A DNA stretch of 64,000 nt from an uncultured Bacteroidia bacterium (GTDB taxonomy: Bacteria > Bacteroidota > Bacteroidia > Bacteroidales > UBA932), in assembly GCA_902778105.1 (NCBI GenBank), contig CACYWN010000004.1, positions 62,001 through 126,000 of the forward strand. Direction: 5' to 3'. The first letter of the stretch is position 1. Each line of letters opens with the position of its first letter. The position numbers and the translations under genes are program-made. Below the pieces are notes generated by a model. The model was not told the origin of the DNA, made no database searches, and saw nothing but the letters and a program-made list of their open reading frames with translations. This document shows, in pieces, positions 1 to 9,663 of the stretch.

Positions 1-316
1 CGCCGGAATTGCTCGTTACCCAGACGTTTCCGGCGCCGTCTTCGGCCACTTCATAGACGAAGTCGTTTTCGATCCGGGTTGACGGATCGGGGGAATGGGC
101 TTCGAAATGGATGAAGCGGTTTCCGTCGAACCGGTCCAGTCCGTCGGAGGTGCATGCCCAGAGGTATCCCGTCCTGTCTTTGTAGGTGGACAGGACATAG
201 TCGTCGCACAACCCTTCCGCCGAACTGTATATCCGGTAGCGGAACTGGTCGGCCCAATCCGCCCGGGCCAGCGGACCCAGGGCGGCCAGGGCAAGAAATA
301 GGAGAAATCGCTTCAT
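1..316 (-). CDS. Two-component sensor/regulator with Reg_prop propeller (N-terminal part only)
   Basis: The frame is open from an ATG at 316 to the window edge, so only about the first 105 residues are seen. It starts with a signal peptide (MKRFLLFLALAALGPLARA). After that come two beta-propeller blades of the two-component-regulator propeller type, with the signatures DRTGYLWACTSDGLDRFDG and EDGAGNVWVTSNSG. In Bacteroidales such N-termini belong to periplasmic sensors of hybrid two-component systems that switch on polysaccharide loci, or less often to other propeller-bearing regulators. It sits just upstream of the GH/SusD/SusC genes on the same strand, so it probably senses the breakdown product and controls them. 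The kinase and DNA-binding parts lie outside the window, so the exact class is inferred. Confidence 0.8.
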   Translation of the reverse strand, partial: MKRFLLFLALAALGPLARADWADQFRYRIYSSAEGLCDDYVLSTYKDRTGYLWACTSDGLDRFDGNRFIHFEAHSPDPSTRIENDFVYEVAEDGAGNVWVTSNSG

Positions 317-401
317 CTTTCAGTTGTCTTCAGGGGTAAAAATAGGCAAAAAAGTGCAGGATTCCAAGTGAATCCTGCACCTTTCAGCTCCCTGCGGGCG
401 T

Positions 402-1658
402 TCAGTCGAAGATCTCGCAGTTCTCTTTCAGGAGTTCGACCAGGTGCCAGGCGAACTGACGGATGGCCTTGGTGTCCCGGTCCTTCGGATCCTGTTTCCG
501 CCAGGCTTCGATCCGGGCGGAAGGCAGGTCGTGCATCGGAACCATCTGGGCGGCTTCCAGGATGTTGACGGCCCATTCGCAGGCTTCCAGGATGTCGTCC
601 GTGGAGGCGGAAGTGGTCTTGAACACTTCCTTCTCCTCATGGAAGGCCGCCTTGATGCGGCGGATTGCTTCGTCGGCATAACCTTCCCGGTTCGGATTCT
701 CCCGGACCATCGTGGAAGCGTCCCGGTTGCGGAAGATGCCCAGGCAGGCGGCGACGATGGAAGGGTCGCGGACCGTTCCGTCCGGGTAGAAGATCCCGTG
801 GATCTCGCCCCAGCCGGGGTAGTTGATCATCAGTTCGAACAGGTACCAGCCGGCTCCGTATTCCCCGGCCATCTGGAGGGCGAGGTCATAGGGATTGGAC
901 CGGCCGATGCAGCCCATTTCGCTGTTGATCATCTGCTTTCCCCATTTTTGGGCCTGCGCCTTGGCGATTTCGTAGTTCTCCCGGATGATGGCCCGCGTTT
1001 CCCGGTAGTCGTGGAAGGAAATCACGTCCTGCAGGTCCGGGGAGGCCTTTTCGATGAATTTCGGATAGGTTACGCCCACCGTGATGTCGTCGTCGGGGGC
1101 GACTTCCTTCACCAGGAGGCAGACTTTCCGCACGAAACGGAAGATTTCCTCGGCCCGGGCCTCCTTTTCCTCTTCCGGAGCATGCTTGTAATAGTCGTTG
1201 CAGGTGGGCTCGTTCATGATGTCCCAGCACAGCAGGCCCTTGTGGCCCTTGAGGGCGCCGACGACGTCCCGGACGTAGGCTTCATTCGACGCCCAGTTCT
1301 CCTCCTTGAGGATGTCGGGGTTGAGGCCGTTCCCGTTGAACAGGATGGGCATCACGCTGTAACCCATGTCGTGGGCGATGTCCAGGTAGGAACGCAGGGC
1401 ACCGATGAAGCCCTTGGCATCCCGGTCGTACATTCCTTTCCACAGCCAGGTACGGGTGCTGTTCAGGCCGATCTTCTTTCCGTACCCGAGATCCCGCCGG
1501 ATCGTCTCTTCCGGACTTCTCCAGCCGTTGTAACAAACGCCGTGGATGGCGCTGTAGTCGGTTTTCACCTTCGCCTTCCGCGCGGGTGAAGCGGCAGAAG
1601 CCCCGGCGGCCACCAGGACCGCCAGGGCAACTGTCGCTAACGTTTTCAGATAGCGCAT
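402..1658 (-). CDS. Secreted clan GH-A glycoside hydrolase (GH5-like)
   Basis: The 418-residue protein has a signal peptide (residues 1-22, ending AGASA) and a (beta/alpha)8 cellulase-type domain. DIMNEP places the likely acid/base Glu at residue 150, and INSEMGC places the likely nucleophile Glu at 247. The Asn-Glu pair preceding Pro and the HDYRE segment at about 216 fit clan GH-A. The family number cannot be fixed by eye; GH5 or a close relative is most likely, acting on a beta-mannan, beta-glucan or xylan backbone. The C-terminal 100 residues are helical and charged and show no known domain. It is 12 bp downstream of susD and is part of the same locus, so it is probably the surface or periplasmic endo-enzyme of that system. 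Confidence 0.8.
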   Translation of the reverse strand: MRYLKTLATVALAVLVAAGASAASPARKAKVKTDYSAIHGVCYNGWRSPEETIRRDLGYGKKIGLNSTRTWLWKGMYDRDAKGFIGALRSYLDIAHDMGYSVMPILFNGNGLNPDILKEENWASNEAYVRDVVGALKGHKGLLCWDIMNEPTCNDYYKHAPEEEKEARAEEIFRFVRKVCLLVKEVAPDDDITVGVTYPKFIEKASPDLQDVISFHDYRETRAIIRENYEIAKAQAQKWGKQMINSEMGCIGRSNPYDLALQMAGEYGAGWYLFELMINYPGWGEIHGIFYPDGTVRDPSIVAACLGIFRNRDASTMVRENPNREGYADEAIRRIKAAFHEEKEVFKTTSASTDDILEACEWAVNILEAAQMVPMHDLPSARIEAWRKQDPKDRDTKAIRQFAWHLVELLKENCEIFD

Positions 1659-1670
1659 AACCTATCGGGA

Positions 1671-3440
1671 TCAATAACCTTCGATCTGATCGAGGTTCGG
1701 ATTGTTCTTGACCTCGGACTGCGGGATGGGGATCCAGACCTTGTGCGGAGCGAATTGCTCCTTGTACTTGCTGGAACGGGCGGCTACTCTCTTGTAGAAA
1801 GCGCTGCTCATGTCCCCGACGCCCCAGCGGCGGAGGTTCACGTTGCGCTCGGAGTCGTAGCAGGTTTCCTTCATGTCCTCGAGATCGATGACGCTCATCA
1901 AGTCGTCGAGCGTGTAGCTTCCGCTCTTGACGGCGGCATAGCCGTAGTCCTTGTTGAAGTCGATTGTCTCGTTGGTGAGCGGGTTGGTCCAGACGGCCGG
2001 GACCGGTTCGCGGTCGGCGAGTTTGGCGAGGCCGGCGCGCTGCCGGACGATGTCGATCTGCTCGACGGCGCCCTTGAGGTCTCCGGTCTTGGCCAGGCAT
2101 TCGGCATAGTCCATCAGGATTTCACCCAGGCGGAACACACGCACGTTGGTGGGCTCGTTGTCGGCGATTTTCACGTTGAAGTCACCCCCGTACCAGTTGG
2201 TGTATTTGTTGGTGAATACGCGGTCCCCGGTCCAGTAGTGGCCCTTGCCGGTTTCGGCGTCGACCGAGTACCAGCCGGGAGCGTCCAGTTCACCCTTCTC
2301 TACCTTCTGCTCATAACCCTCGCTCCACTGCCACTGGGCGTGGCCGGGATAATCCTTCCAGATGTCCAGGTAGAAGAGGGAACACTCCAGGCGCTGGTCG
2401 AACTGACCGGCGGTGGTGCGGGGTGTATTCTTCACGGTCTTCTCGTTCTTGAAAGCATAGACCAGCCAGGTCTCTGCGCAGAAGTCTCCCCAGCCCACCG
2501 GTGACGGGCACATGAGCTTCCATCTCCAGTTGCGGTGGTCCGGCGTGGCACCGTCGTTCCAGCCCCAGCCGTAGGCGGCGAAATAACCGGAGTTCGCATT
2601 GCCCTTGGCAAACTGGAGCTCGAAGACGGCCTCCTTGTTGTTTTCATGCGCGTCATCACTGTTCCAGAGATAGTCGTCCACGAGGGCGAGCTTCTCACCG
2701 CCGACGGACTTGCCGTTGTCAATGACATCCTTGAACCACTTGGCAGCCTCGGCGTAGTCGCCGTTGTTCATGTTCACCCGGCCCAGCAGGGTGGCGGCGA
2801 ACCATTTGGTCACGCGGTACTGGCCCTTCCAGGGGCCGGAAATGTAATCGGACGGAAGGTTGTCGTAGGCATATTTGGCGTCCTCGATGATTTTTCCGCA
2901 GAGTTCCTCATAGGGAGTCTGCGCGGGCTGGTCACCGGCAGGGGCGATATAGTCCACATACGGCGGATGCTGGTACAGCATGGTGAGCATGTAGTAGTCC
3001 CAGGCGCGGATGGCCTTGGCCTGTCCCAGGATTTCCTCCTTCTTGAACTTGCTCCACTCCTTGACGTTCTCGATGTAAGTGATGACCTGGTTGCAGCGGG
3101 CGATCTGGTTGTACAGGCACTTCCACTGGGTGACGTTCCAGTTCTGGTCGTAGTTCGGGTATTTGAAACTCACGAAGTCCACCAGGTCCATGGCCGGGGA
3201 GTAGCTGTAACCCTCGTCCGACTGGGAATCGAAGATGATGGTCATGCCGCTGTTGAAGAACCCGCCGTTGAAGGCATGGTATACGCCCACGAGGGCGGCG
3301 TCCAGGTCGGTTTCATAGGTGTAGGCCGTCGAAGAGCTCAGGGAGTTGGGATTTTCCAGCTGCAGCAGGTCTTTCGAGCAGGAGGGCGCCAGCAGCGCGG
3401 CGGCCGCGGCGACAGACAGTATGGTGATGATTCTCTTCAT
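1671..3440 (-). CDS. SusD/RagB-family outer-membrane nutrient-binding lipoprotein
   Basis: The 589-residue protein begins with a lipoprotein signal (lipobox region LLAPSCSK, Cys about 21). It then has the SusD-like N-terminal helix pattern (TYETDLDAALVGVYHAF) and the C-terminal RagB/SusD block with DLEDMKETCYDSERNVNLRRWG and the final IPIPQSEVKNNPNL. SusD proteins sit on the cell surface as a lid on the SusC channel and bind the oligosaccharide before import. The gene starts 5 bp after the susC stop codon, so the two are surely cotranscribed. The ligand cannot be read from the sequence. Confidence 0.95.
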   Translation of the reverse strand: MKRIITILSVAAAAALLAPSCSKDLLQLENPNSLSSSTAYTYETDLDAALVGVYHAFNGGFFNSGMTIIFDSQSDEGYSYSPAMDLVDFVSFKYPNYDQNWNVTQWKCLYNQIARCNQVITYIENVKEWSKFKKEEILGQAKAIRAWDYYMLTMLYQHPPYVDYIAPAGDQPAQTPYEELCGKIIEDAKYAYDNLPSDYISGPWKGQYRVTKWFAATLLGRVNMNNGDYAEAAKWFKDVIDNGKSVGGEKLALVDDYLWNSDDAHENNKEAVFELQFAKGNANSGYFAAYGWGWNDGATPDHRNWRWKLMCPSPVGWGDFCAETWLVYAFKNEKTVKNTPRTTAGQFDQRLECSLFYLDIWKDYPGHAQWQWSEGYEQKVEKGELDAPGWYSVDAETGKGHYWTGDRVFTNKYTNWYGGDFNVKIADNEPTNVRVFRLGEILMDYAECLAKTGDLKGAVEQIDIVRQRAGLAKLADREPVPAVWTNPLTNETIDFNKDYGYAAVKSGSYTLDDLMSVIDLEDMKETCYDSERNVNLRRWGVGDMSSAFYKRVAARSSKYKEQFAPHKVWIPIPQSEVKNNPNLDQIEGY

Positions 3441-3445
3441 ATCTC

Positions 3446-6400
3446 TTAGAAAGTAATGTTAAGACCGAAGATGACGGAATAAGGGTTGGCAATGGTGTTG
3501 CCGGCATTGCCCGGGGTGAAGATACCGCCCGTGAAGTCCGGATCCCAGCCCGTATAACGGGTGAGGGTCAGCAGGTTCTGGGCCGTGACGGAGGCGCGGA
3601 GATTCTTGATTACGAGGCCTACGGCGCCCTTCGGCTCCCAGTTGTAACCGAGGGAGATGGAGTTGAACTTGAAGAAGTCGCCACGCTCGATCCACCGGTC
3701 GCTGGAACCAAGCTGGTTCTCGGTGTAGCCATAGGACTCACGCGGGTACCACACGTTGTTGTGCTTGTTCGTGGGGGTCCACCAGTCCAGTCCGCTGCGG
3801 CGCTGTGCCCAGGTGTTCAGGGCGTCCGTCTGGGCGCGGGTTCCGTTGCGGACCCACTTGAAGAATTCGCCGAAGCCGGAGACCTGGAGATCCCAGTGCT
3901 TATAGCCCATCATCAGGTTCAGGGACGCTTCGAGGCCGGGCCAGGGGCTCTTCTTGTCCAGGATCTGGCGGTCGTCGTTGTTGATCTGGCCATCCCCGCT
4001 GAAGTCGACCCACTTGATGTCGCCGGCCTTGGCATTGGGCTGGATCCGCTTGCCGTCCTTGACATACTGGGCGGCTTCCTCGTCGCTCTGGAACAGACCG
4101 TCGCTGACGATGGCGTAGAACAGACCCAGCGGATAACCGATACGGGAATAGGTGGTGTTGTCATCCCGGAAGTCGATCCCGTAGCCGAGGCCGTTCAGGA
4201 TGTTGCTGTTGTGCGAGAAGTTCGCACCGATGCTGTAGTGGAAGTCGCGGCCGACGTTCTGGCGCCATTTCACGGAGAGTTCGACACCGCGGTTGGTCAG
4301 GGTGGCGGAGTTCACTACGGGGTTGGTGGAGGAGCCGACCGTTTTCAGGATGGGCTGGTTGTACAGGCAGTCCTGGGACTTGCTGATGTAGTACTCGGCC
4401 GTCACCAGGAGCTGGTTGTTCAGGAAGGCCATGTCCACACCGAAGTTATGCTGGACGAGGGTCTCCCAGGAAATGTCGATGTTGGAGAGCGCCATGATGG
4501 TCTGGCCGGGGATTTCACCGCCGGTGTCACCGTTCAGCAGGTAGGAGGTATAGTTGTTCACCAGGGACATCCAGTCATAGTCACCTATATTCTGGCTTCC
4601 CAGGCGGCCGTAGCTGTAGCGGATCTTGAAGTCATTCATCCACGGAATGTTCCAGAAGTCTTCCTGTGAGACACGCCAGCCGGCGGACATGGACGGGAAA
4701 ACGCCCCACTGCTTGCCGGGAGCGAAACGGGAGGAACCGTCCGCGCGCACCGTGGCCTGGAGGAGGTAACGGCTGTCATAGGAATAATTGATCCGGCCGA
4801 AGTAGGAGATCAGGCGGCTCTGGCTGGTGATGCCGGTCGCGTTCTTGAGGTTGATACCGGAGGAAACGTTCTTGAGGTAGATGCCGGAGGCGGTGGAGAT
4901 GAGGTCCTCGCGGACGGAACTGGCTTCCTGGCGGAAGTTGTCCTGGTAGGACTGGCCCAGCACGGCATTGATGGTGTGCTTGCCCAGATCCCGGTCATAG
5001 TTGAGGGTATTCTCGATGATGTACGTGGTGCTCCGGTTGGAAGAGGCCGTGGCGGAGGAAGGAAGGTCTGTGAAGTTGAGGGCGTAATGGATGCCGGTCT
5101 CCCAGGAACGGGTGTGGTTGTCCATGATGTTGGCACCCAGGTTCAGCTTGTAGCTCAGGCCCTTGATGGGGAGCTTCACCTGCGCCCAGGCGTTGCCCCG
5201 CAGATAGAGGGATTCGCGCTTGGACCAGCTCTTCTCGGGATCGGCTTCGGCTACGATGTTGTGGGAAGTCGTGAAAGCCGTCTCGGCGTTGCCGATACCG
5301 TAGCCGCGTTTTCCGTTCTCGTCATAGATGGGAACGATAGGCAGCATACCTACGATCTCGCCGAGTCCGCCCGTGGAAGGAGCGCAGTTGTACATGTTGG
5401 TCAGACCCATCTGGAGGCTCTCGCCGAAGGTGACGATGCCCTTGGTGAGCGTCGAGTTGATGGACACGGTCTCACGGCGCATGTCGCGGCCGATCTGGGC
5501 ACCGCTGTTCTGCATGTGGCCATAGGCGACACGGAACTTGGCGTCCCTGCTGCCGCCGGAGATGGAAAGGTCGTATTTCTGCTGGATGCCGGTCTTGAAG
5601 TACTGGTCCTGCCAGTCGGTGTCGCCGCTCATGAAGTTCGGGATGGTGGTGCGGTCGGAGGTGCCGCGGTCGATACCGTCCTGGATCATGCGGGTCTGGA
5701 TCTCCTTCCATTCGGTGGCGTCGGCGAAATTCATGCGCGGGTTCCATTGGATGGCGGTCTGGTTCGCGAAATTGACCGTCACCTTGCCGGCTTCGCCCTG
5801 CTTGGTGGTGATGATGATGACGCCGTTCGCGGCGCGGGAACCGTAGATGGCCGCGGCGGAAGCGTCCTTCAGCACCTGGATGGACTCGATGTCATCCACG
5901 TTGAAGCCGATATTGTTGGAGGTGGGGATACCGTCGATGACATACAGCGGGGTGTTGTCGGTGAGGGAGCTGGTACCGCGGATGAGCACGGTGGGCAGGC
6001 CGCCCAGGTCACCCGTGGAACGCACGCTCACACCGGCGGCGAGACCCTGGAGGGCATCCGCAATGGAGGTGTTCGACTTGTTCTTGTAGTCATCGGTGTC
6101 GATGACGGATACCGCACCGGTCAGGTCGGCCTTCTTGATGGAGCCGTAACCGATGACCACCATTTCCTGGAGCATCTCGGCGGATTCCTGCAGGACGACG
6201 TCGATCGTCGCGCGGTTGCCGGTGGCGATTTCCTGGGTGTCCATGCCGATGAAGGAGAAGACAAGGGTGGCTCCGGCAGGAACACCCGGCAGGGTGTATC
6301 GACCGTTCGCATCGGTACTGGTGCCGATGGCGGTGTTTCCCTTGACCATGACGGCGGCTCCGGCGACGGGCTCGTTGGACGAGTCTTTCACCGATCCCGA

Positions 6401-6484
6401 CACGGTTCGGGTCTGCGCGATGGCCGTCCATCCGGCCAGGAGAATGGCCAGGGACAGGATACTTTTTCTAAAAAGTCCTTTCAT
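3446..6484 (-). CDS. SusC/RagA TonB-linked outer-membrane transporter
   Basis: The start is taken at MKGLFRKS (base 6484), because this begins a clean signal peptide ending TAIAQ. An ATG 63 bp upstream adds a non-signal extension. The 1012-residue product has a carboxypeptidase-regulatory-like domain (TVSGSVKDSSNEPVAGAAV, about residues 27-105), a TonB box region (EMVVIGYGS), a plug domain with the SusC signature (PTVLIRGTSSL ... PLYVIDGIPT) and a C-terminal barrel ending in LNITF. It imports oligosaccharides together with the adjacent SusD, powered by TonB-ExbBD. The neighbouring sensor protein probably induces it. Confidence 0.95.
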   Translation of the reverse strand: MKGLFRKSILSLAILLAGWTAIAQTRTVSGSVKDSSNEPVAGAAVMVKGNTAIGTSTDANGRYTLPGVPAGATLVFSFIGMDTQEIATGNRATIDVVLQESAEMLQEMVVIGYGSIKKADLTGAVSVIDTDDYKNKSNTSIADALQGLAAGVSVRSTGDLGGLPTVLIRGTSSLTDNTPLYVIDGIPTSNNIGFNVDDIESIQVLKDASAAAIYGSRAANGVIIITTKQGEAGKVTVNFANQTAIQWNPRMNFADATEWKEIQTRMIQDGIDRGTSDRTTIPNFMSGDTDWQDQYFKTGIQQKYDLSISGGSRDAKFRVAYGHMQNSGAQIGRDMRRETVSINSTLTKGIVTFGESLQMGLTNMYNCAPSTGGLGEIVGMLPIVPIYDENGKRGYGIGNAETAFTTSHNIVAEADPEKSWSKRESLYLRGNAWAQVKLPIKGLSYKLNLGANIMDNHTRSWETGIHYALNFTDLPSSATASSNRSTTYIIENTLNYDRDLGKHTINAVLGQSYQDNFRQEASSVREDLISTASGIYLKNVSSGINLKNATGITSQSRLISYFGRINYSYDSRYLLQATVRADGSSRFAPGKQWGVFPSMSAGWRVSQEDFWNIPWMNDFKIRYSYGRLGSQNIGDYDWMSLVNNYTSYLLNGDTGGEIPGQTIMALSNIDISWETLVQHNFGVDMAFLNNQLLVTAEYYISKSQDCLYNQPILKTVGSSTNPVVNSATLTNRGVELSVKWRQNVGRDFHYSIGANFSHNSNILNGLGYGIDFRDDNTTYSRIGYPLGLFYAIVSDGLFQSDEEAAQYVKDGKRIQPNAKAGDIKWVDFSGDGQINNDDRQILDKKSPWPGLEASLNLMMGYKHWDLQVSGFGEFFKWVRNGTRAQTDALNTWAQRRSGLDWWTPTNKHNNVWYPRESYGYTENQLGSSDRWIERGDFFKFNSISLGYNWEPKGAVGLVIKNLRASVTAQNLLTLTRYTGWDPDFTGGIFTPGNAGNTIANPYSVIFGLNITF

Positions 6485-6865
6485 ACGCTTTGGGTTGATT
6501 TGAAATAATTGAGTGATAATAATATGGGTTATAAATTGTCTTTCCATAGGGATTCAGGAATAAGGGGACCGAAACCGGCAGGGTAATCCGATCCCCTTTT
6601 TCACCATAAAACCAACCTAATCAACTAACCATCGGACACAGCCGCAGGGGCTCATCCGTGTCCTATGCAAAGAAAGGAACTTATGGGATAACGGAGGTGG
6701 ACTGTACTGTTTATCAGGAGGAAAATAAAACCTGGAAGCTAACGGGGATGGGCTGCTGATAGGGATAATCCTCCTATTCGGAAAAATAGTCACCGGTCCT
6801 TCGGCGGGAATACGCTTTCTTTGCAAAAGGCTTCCGGGTTGAAGCAGAGAGATAAAAAAAACGAA
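6485..6865. promoter_or_regulatory. Divergent promoter region between susC and the esterase cluster
   Basis: This 381-bp gap has no gene. It contains a perfect 10-bp inverted repeat, GCAAAGAAAG at 6667-6676 and CTTTCTTTGC at 6815-6824. Read towards each flanking gene, both arms give TTTCTTTG, one mismatch from the Bacteroidetes -7 box TAnnTTTG, so they may be the two divergent -7 elements. This would give susC a leader of about 175 nt and the esterase gene one of about 40 nt. The susC leader can fold at 6562-6598 (AAGGGGA / TCCCCTT). No clear -33 elements were seen. Confidence 0.4.
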
Positions 6866-8479
6866 ATGATGAGAAATATAAAAGTCATTCTGGCGATGGC
6901 AGCCGCCCTGGCGGCAGCCGTGTCGTGCGGTGGCAGCCAGGCAGGACAAGCGTCCTCTTCCGCGGAATTGAGAACCATTGTCTCCGATGCCTCCACGACC
7001 GCAACGACGGTCTATGGACGCGTCCAGGGTTACCGGGACGGGGATGTCTATACTTTCAAAGGCATTCCTTACGCCAAGGCGGAGCGCTTCATGCCGCCCC
7101 AGGCTCCGGATCCCTTCGATGGTGTCAAGGTGTGCCGGACCTACGGCCCCAAGACGCCGCAGACATCCACTTCGCTGGCCTGGCGGGACGACCGGTCCGA
7201 TTATGGCTTTGGTTTCCAGTTCAACCTGGAACCGGTGGATGAGGCCCAGTGCCTGGTCCTGAACGTATGGACCAAGGGCCTGGCGGACGGGAAGAAACGG
7301 CCGGTCTTCGTGTGGATCCACGGCGGCGGCTTTGCCTCCGGTTCCGGTAACGACCTGCCCTGCTACGAGGGCCGCGCCCTTGCCGAGAAGGGGGATATCG
7401 TGGTGGTGAACCTGAATCACCGGCTCAACATCCTCGGATTCCTGGACCTCCGCGGCCTGGGCGGCAAATATGCGGAATCTGTCAATCTGGGCATGCAGGA
7501 CCTCGTGAAGGCCCTGGCGTGGATCCGGGACAACATCGAGGCTTTCGGCGGCGATCCGGGATGCGTGACCATCGCCGGCCAGTCCGGTGGAGGCGGCAAG
7601 GTCAATACCCTGATGGCGATGCCTTCTGCGATGGGTCTGTTCCACCGGGCCATCGCCCAGAGCGGTTCGTGGATCCTGCACAACAGCGACGCCGACGGAA
7701 AGGCCCTGGGGCTTCAGGTGGTGGAGGAACTGGGCCTCAAGCCTTCACAGGCCGACAAACTGGCGGATTTCACCTATGAGGAGCTGGCGGCGGCCGGACA
7801 TCGCGCCACGGTGAAGCTGCAGTCCTCCAAGGGTTTTTGTCCTACGGTGGACGGCAAGTATGTCATCGATCCTTCCTTCGACCCCGAGGCGCCGGAGATC
7901 AGCCGGAACATTCCGATGCTCATCGGTTCCAACAAGAACGAATTCACTTACGACAACAGCCCCGTCCTCACCCAGGAAGAGGTGATGGGCCGCCTGGAGA
8001 GGCAGATGGGGAAAGATAAGGCCGCGGCATTCCGGAAGGCATTCGATGCCGCCTATCCGGGCCATACTCCGCAGGAAATGGTTTACACCGACCTTTTCCT
8101 CCGCAAGGCGGCCGTGAAGATGGCCGATGTCAAGAGCGCCCAGAAAGCGGCCGACGTCTATATGTACTTCTTCACCTGGAAACCCTCCGGCAACAACCTC
8201 GGTGCCTGCCACGGTATGGAACTCCCGTTCGTTTTCAACAATATCGCCCTGCAGCGTGAGATGACGGGCGGAACGGCCGACGCCTACCGCCTTTCGGACC
8301 TGATGAGCTCCGCCTGGATTTCCTTCATCAAGACCGGCAATCCGAATGTGTCCGGCCTCCCTGCCTGGGAGCCGTATACGGCCGAAAACGGGAATACGAT
8401 GGTCTTCGACAAGGAGTGCAAAGTGGTCCACAACCACGACCGGGCCCTCATGGAATTCGACCTGCCGCGTCGGTTTTAG
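6866..8479 (+). CDS. Lipoprotein type-B carboxylesterase (para-nitrobenzyl-esterase-like)
   Basis: The start is ATG at 6866 (or the next codon, 6869), which gives a lipoprotein signal with lipobox AAVSC. The product is 537 residues. The alpha/beta-hydrolase features are clear: oxyanion-hole HGGGF near residue 152, nucleophile elbow GQSGG with Ser about 240, and CHGME with His about 450. The N-terminal GRVQGYRDGDVYTFKGIPYA is the family signature. It presumably removes acyl or aromatic esters from plant polysaccharides or small esters at the cell envelope. The true substrate is unknown. It leads a plus-strand cluster of esterases and glycosidases. Confidence 0.88.
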   Translation: MMRNIKVILAMAAALAAAVSCGGSQAGQASSSAELRTIVSDASTTATTVYGRVQGYRDGDVYTFKGIPYAKAERFMPPQAPDPFDGVKVCRTYGPKTPQTSTSLAWRDDRSDYGFGFQFNLEPVDEAQCLVLNVWTKGLADGKKRPVFVWIHGGGFASGSGNDLPCYEGRALAEKGDIVVVNLNHRLNILGFLDLRGLGGKYAESVNLGMQDLVKALAWIRDNIEAFGGDPGCVTIAGQSGGGGKVNTLMAMPSAMGLFHRAIAQSGSWILHNSDADGKALGLQVVEELGLKPSQADKLADFTYEELAAAGHRATVKLQSSKGFCPTVDGKYVIDPSFDPEAPEISRNIPMLIGSNKNEFTYDNSPVLTQEEVMGRLERQMGKDKAAAFRKAFDAAYPGHTPQEMVYTDLFLRKAAVKMADVKSAQKAADVYMYFFTWKPSGNNLGACHGMELPFVFNNIALQREMTGGTADAYRLSDLMSSAWISFIKTGNPNVSGLPAWEPYTAENGNTMVFDKECKVVHNHDRALMEFDLPRRF

Positions 8480-8489
8480 AATAAATGCG

Positions 8490-8497
8490 TATATTTG
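8490..8497 (+). promoter_or_regulatory. Candidate -7 promoter box for the VKOR gene
   Basis: TATATTTG matches the Bacteroidetes -7 consensus TAnnTTTG exactly and lies 16 bp before the ATG at 8514. A -33 TTTG is not evident. Confidence 0.4.
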
Positions 8498-8513
8498 AGC
8501 GGATGGACCGTCC

Positions 8514-9638
8514 ATGAGGGAGAAATACCGGCATATCTATGGACCGGCGATGGGGCTTCTCTGCTCCGTCGCCTTGATCCTTTCCGTCATCCTGACCATC
8601 CATGCCCTCGCAGGGATGAGCCTCATCGGCTGTGGCGCGGGCTCGTCCTGTGACCAGGTGACGGGAAGCCGATGGTCCCTGTTGCTGGGTTTCCTGCCGG
8701 TCAGTTCCCTTGCCGTCGGGGCTTATCTGGCCCTCCTGGTGTGCATCCTGTACCTGTTTTTTGATTTCGATACCGCGGTCCGGAAAGTCCTTCTGGTGCT
8801 GTCTTCGGCCGTTTTCCTTTGCTGCCTGTGGTTTATCTGGATACAGGCGGCGAAGGTGAAGGCGTTCTGCCCGTATTGCCTGTCCACCCACCTGGGCGGG
8901 ATCCTGTTGTTTGTCCTGGCCGTCCTGTCGAGCCGGGACCTGGGCCGTCCTGCCGTTCTCCGGATGCTTGGAGCCGGTGGAGCCTTGGCCGTGGCATTCA
9001 TGGCTGTCCACCTGCTGACGATGCCCGCTTACCGGGCACAGTCTGGCCGCTCGGAAGCGCCGCTGCCGATCCCCGCCGCCTCCGCCTCTCCCGTCGTCGG
9101 CCCTGAAGATGCCTCAGTCTCCGTCGCCCTGCTGTATGACTATCGCTGTTCCCATTGCCGGACGATCCACGGTTTCCTCGATGAAGCGGTGGCCCATTTC
9201 GGCGGGCGCGTGTCCTTCGTCCTGTGCCCTACTCCGCTCAGTCCGGCCTGCAACCCGTATATCCCCGTGACCGGCGAGGACCGCTTTGCCGGATCCTGCG
9301 ACCTTGCCAGGCTGGCTCTTGGACTGTGGAAGGCCGACCCGGAAGCTTTCCGCACTTTCGATGCCTGGCTTTTTGAGGCCGATGGAAAGGACGGCTGGTA
9401 TCCCCGCTCTCCGGCGGAAGCGGAGGCCAAGGCCCGGGAGCTTTCCGGCGGTGTACCGCTGGACGGTGCCTGGACGGCGGACTACCTTTCCCGGACGCTG
9501 GAGCTTTTCGGCCGGACGACTTCCGAGGGCCGCAGCGGTATTCCGCGCCTGGTGTATGGCTCTTCCTGGATCATTCCGGAGGCCGATACCCCCGAAGGCT
9601 TCATCGAAGCCGTCGGGGAACTGCTCCGACAAAACTGA
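8514..9638 (+). CDS. VKOR-DsbA-type disulfide-forming membrane enzyme
   Basis: The 374-residue fusion has five or so membrane helices in residues 12-170, forming a vitamin-K-epoxide-reductase domain. The loop cysteines lie in GCGAGSSCD (about 40-46) and the quinone-site pair is CPYC (119-122). A periplasmic thioredoxin-fold domain follows with active site CSHC (about 212-215) in YDYRCSHCRT. Known VKOR-Trx fusions oxidise secreted proteins and pass electrons to quinone. The gene sits between two secreted esterases and upstream of Cys-rich secreted enzymes, so it may serve their folding; that link is inference. A start upstream is excluded by an in-frame stop. Confidence 0.9.
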   Translation: MREKYRHIYGPAMGLLCSVALILSVILTIHALAGMSLIGCGAGSSCDQVTGSRWSLLLGFLPVSSLAVGAYLALLVCILYLFFDFDTAVRKVLLVLSSAVFLCCLWFIWIQAAKVKAFCPYCLSTHLGGILLFVLAVLSSRDLGRPAVLRMLGAGGALAVAFMAVHLLTMPAYRAQSGRSEAPLPIPAASASPVVGPEDASVSVALLYDYRCSHCRTIHGFLDEAVAHFGGRVSFVLCPTPLSPACNPYIPVTGEDRFAGSCDLARLALGLWKADPEAFRTFDAWLFEADGKDGWYPRSPAEAEAKARELSGGVPLDGAWTADYLSRTLELFGRTTSEGRSGIPRLVYGSSWIIPEADTPEGFIEAVGELLRQN

Positions 9639-9663
9639 CGTATAACCGATACAATTTTTCGAA

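Noticed and set aside
444..1589. Long plus-strand reading frame of 381 codons
   Set aside because: It is antisense to the GH-A glycosidase gene; high GC content removes stops on the opposite strand.
4976..6508. 510-codon plus-strand frame
   Set aside because: It is antisense to susC and has no ribosome site or known motif.
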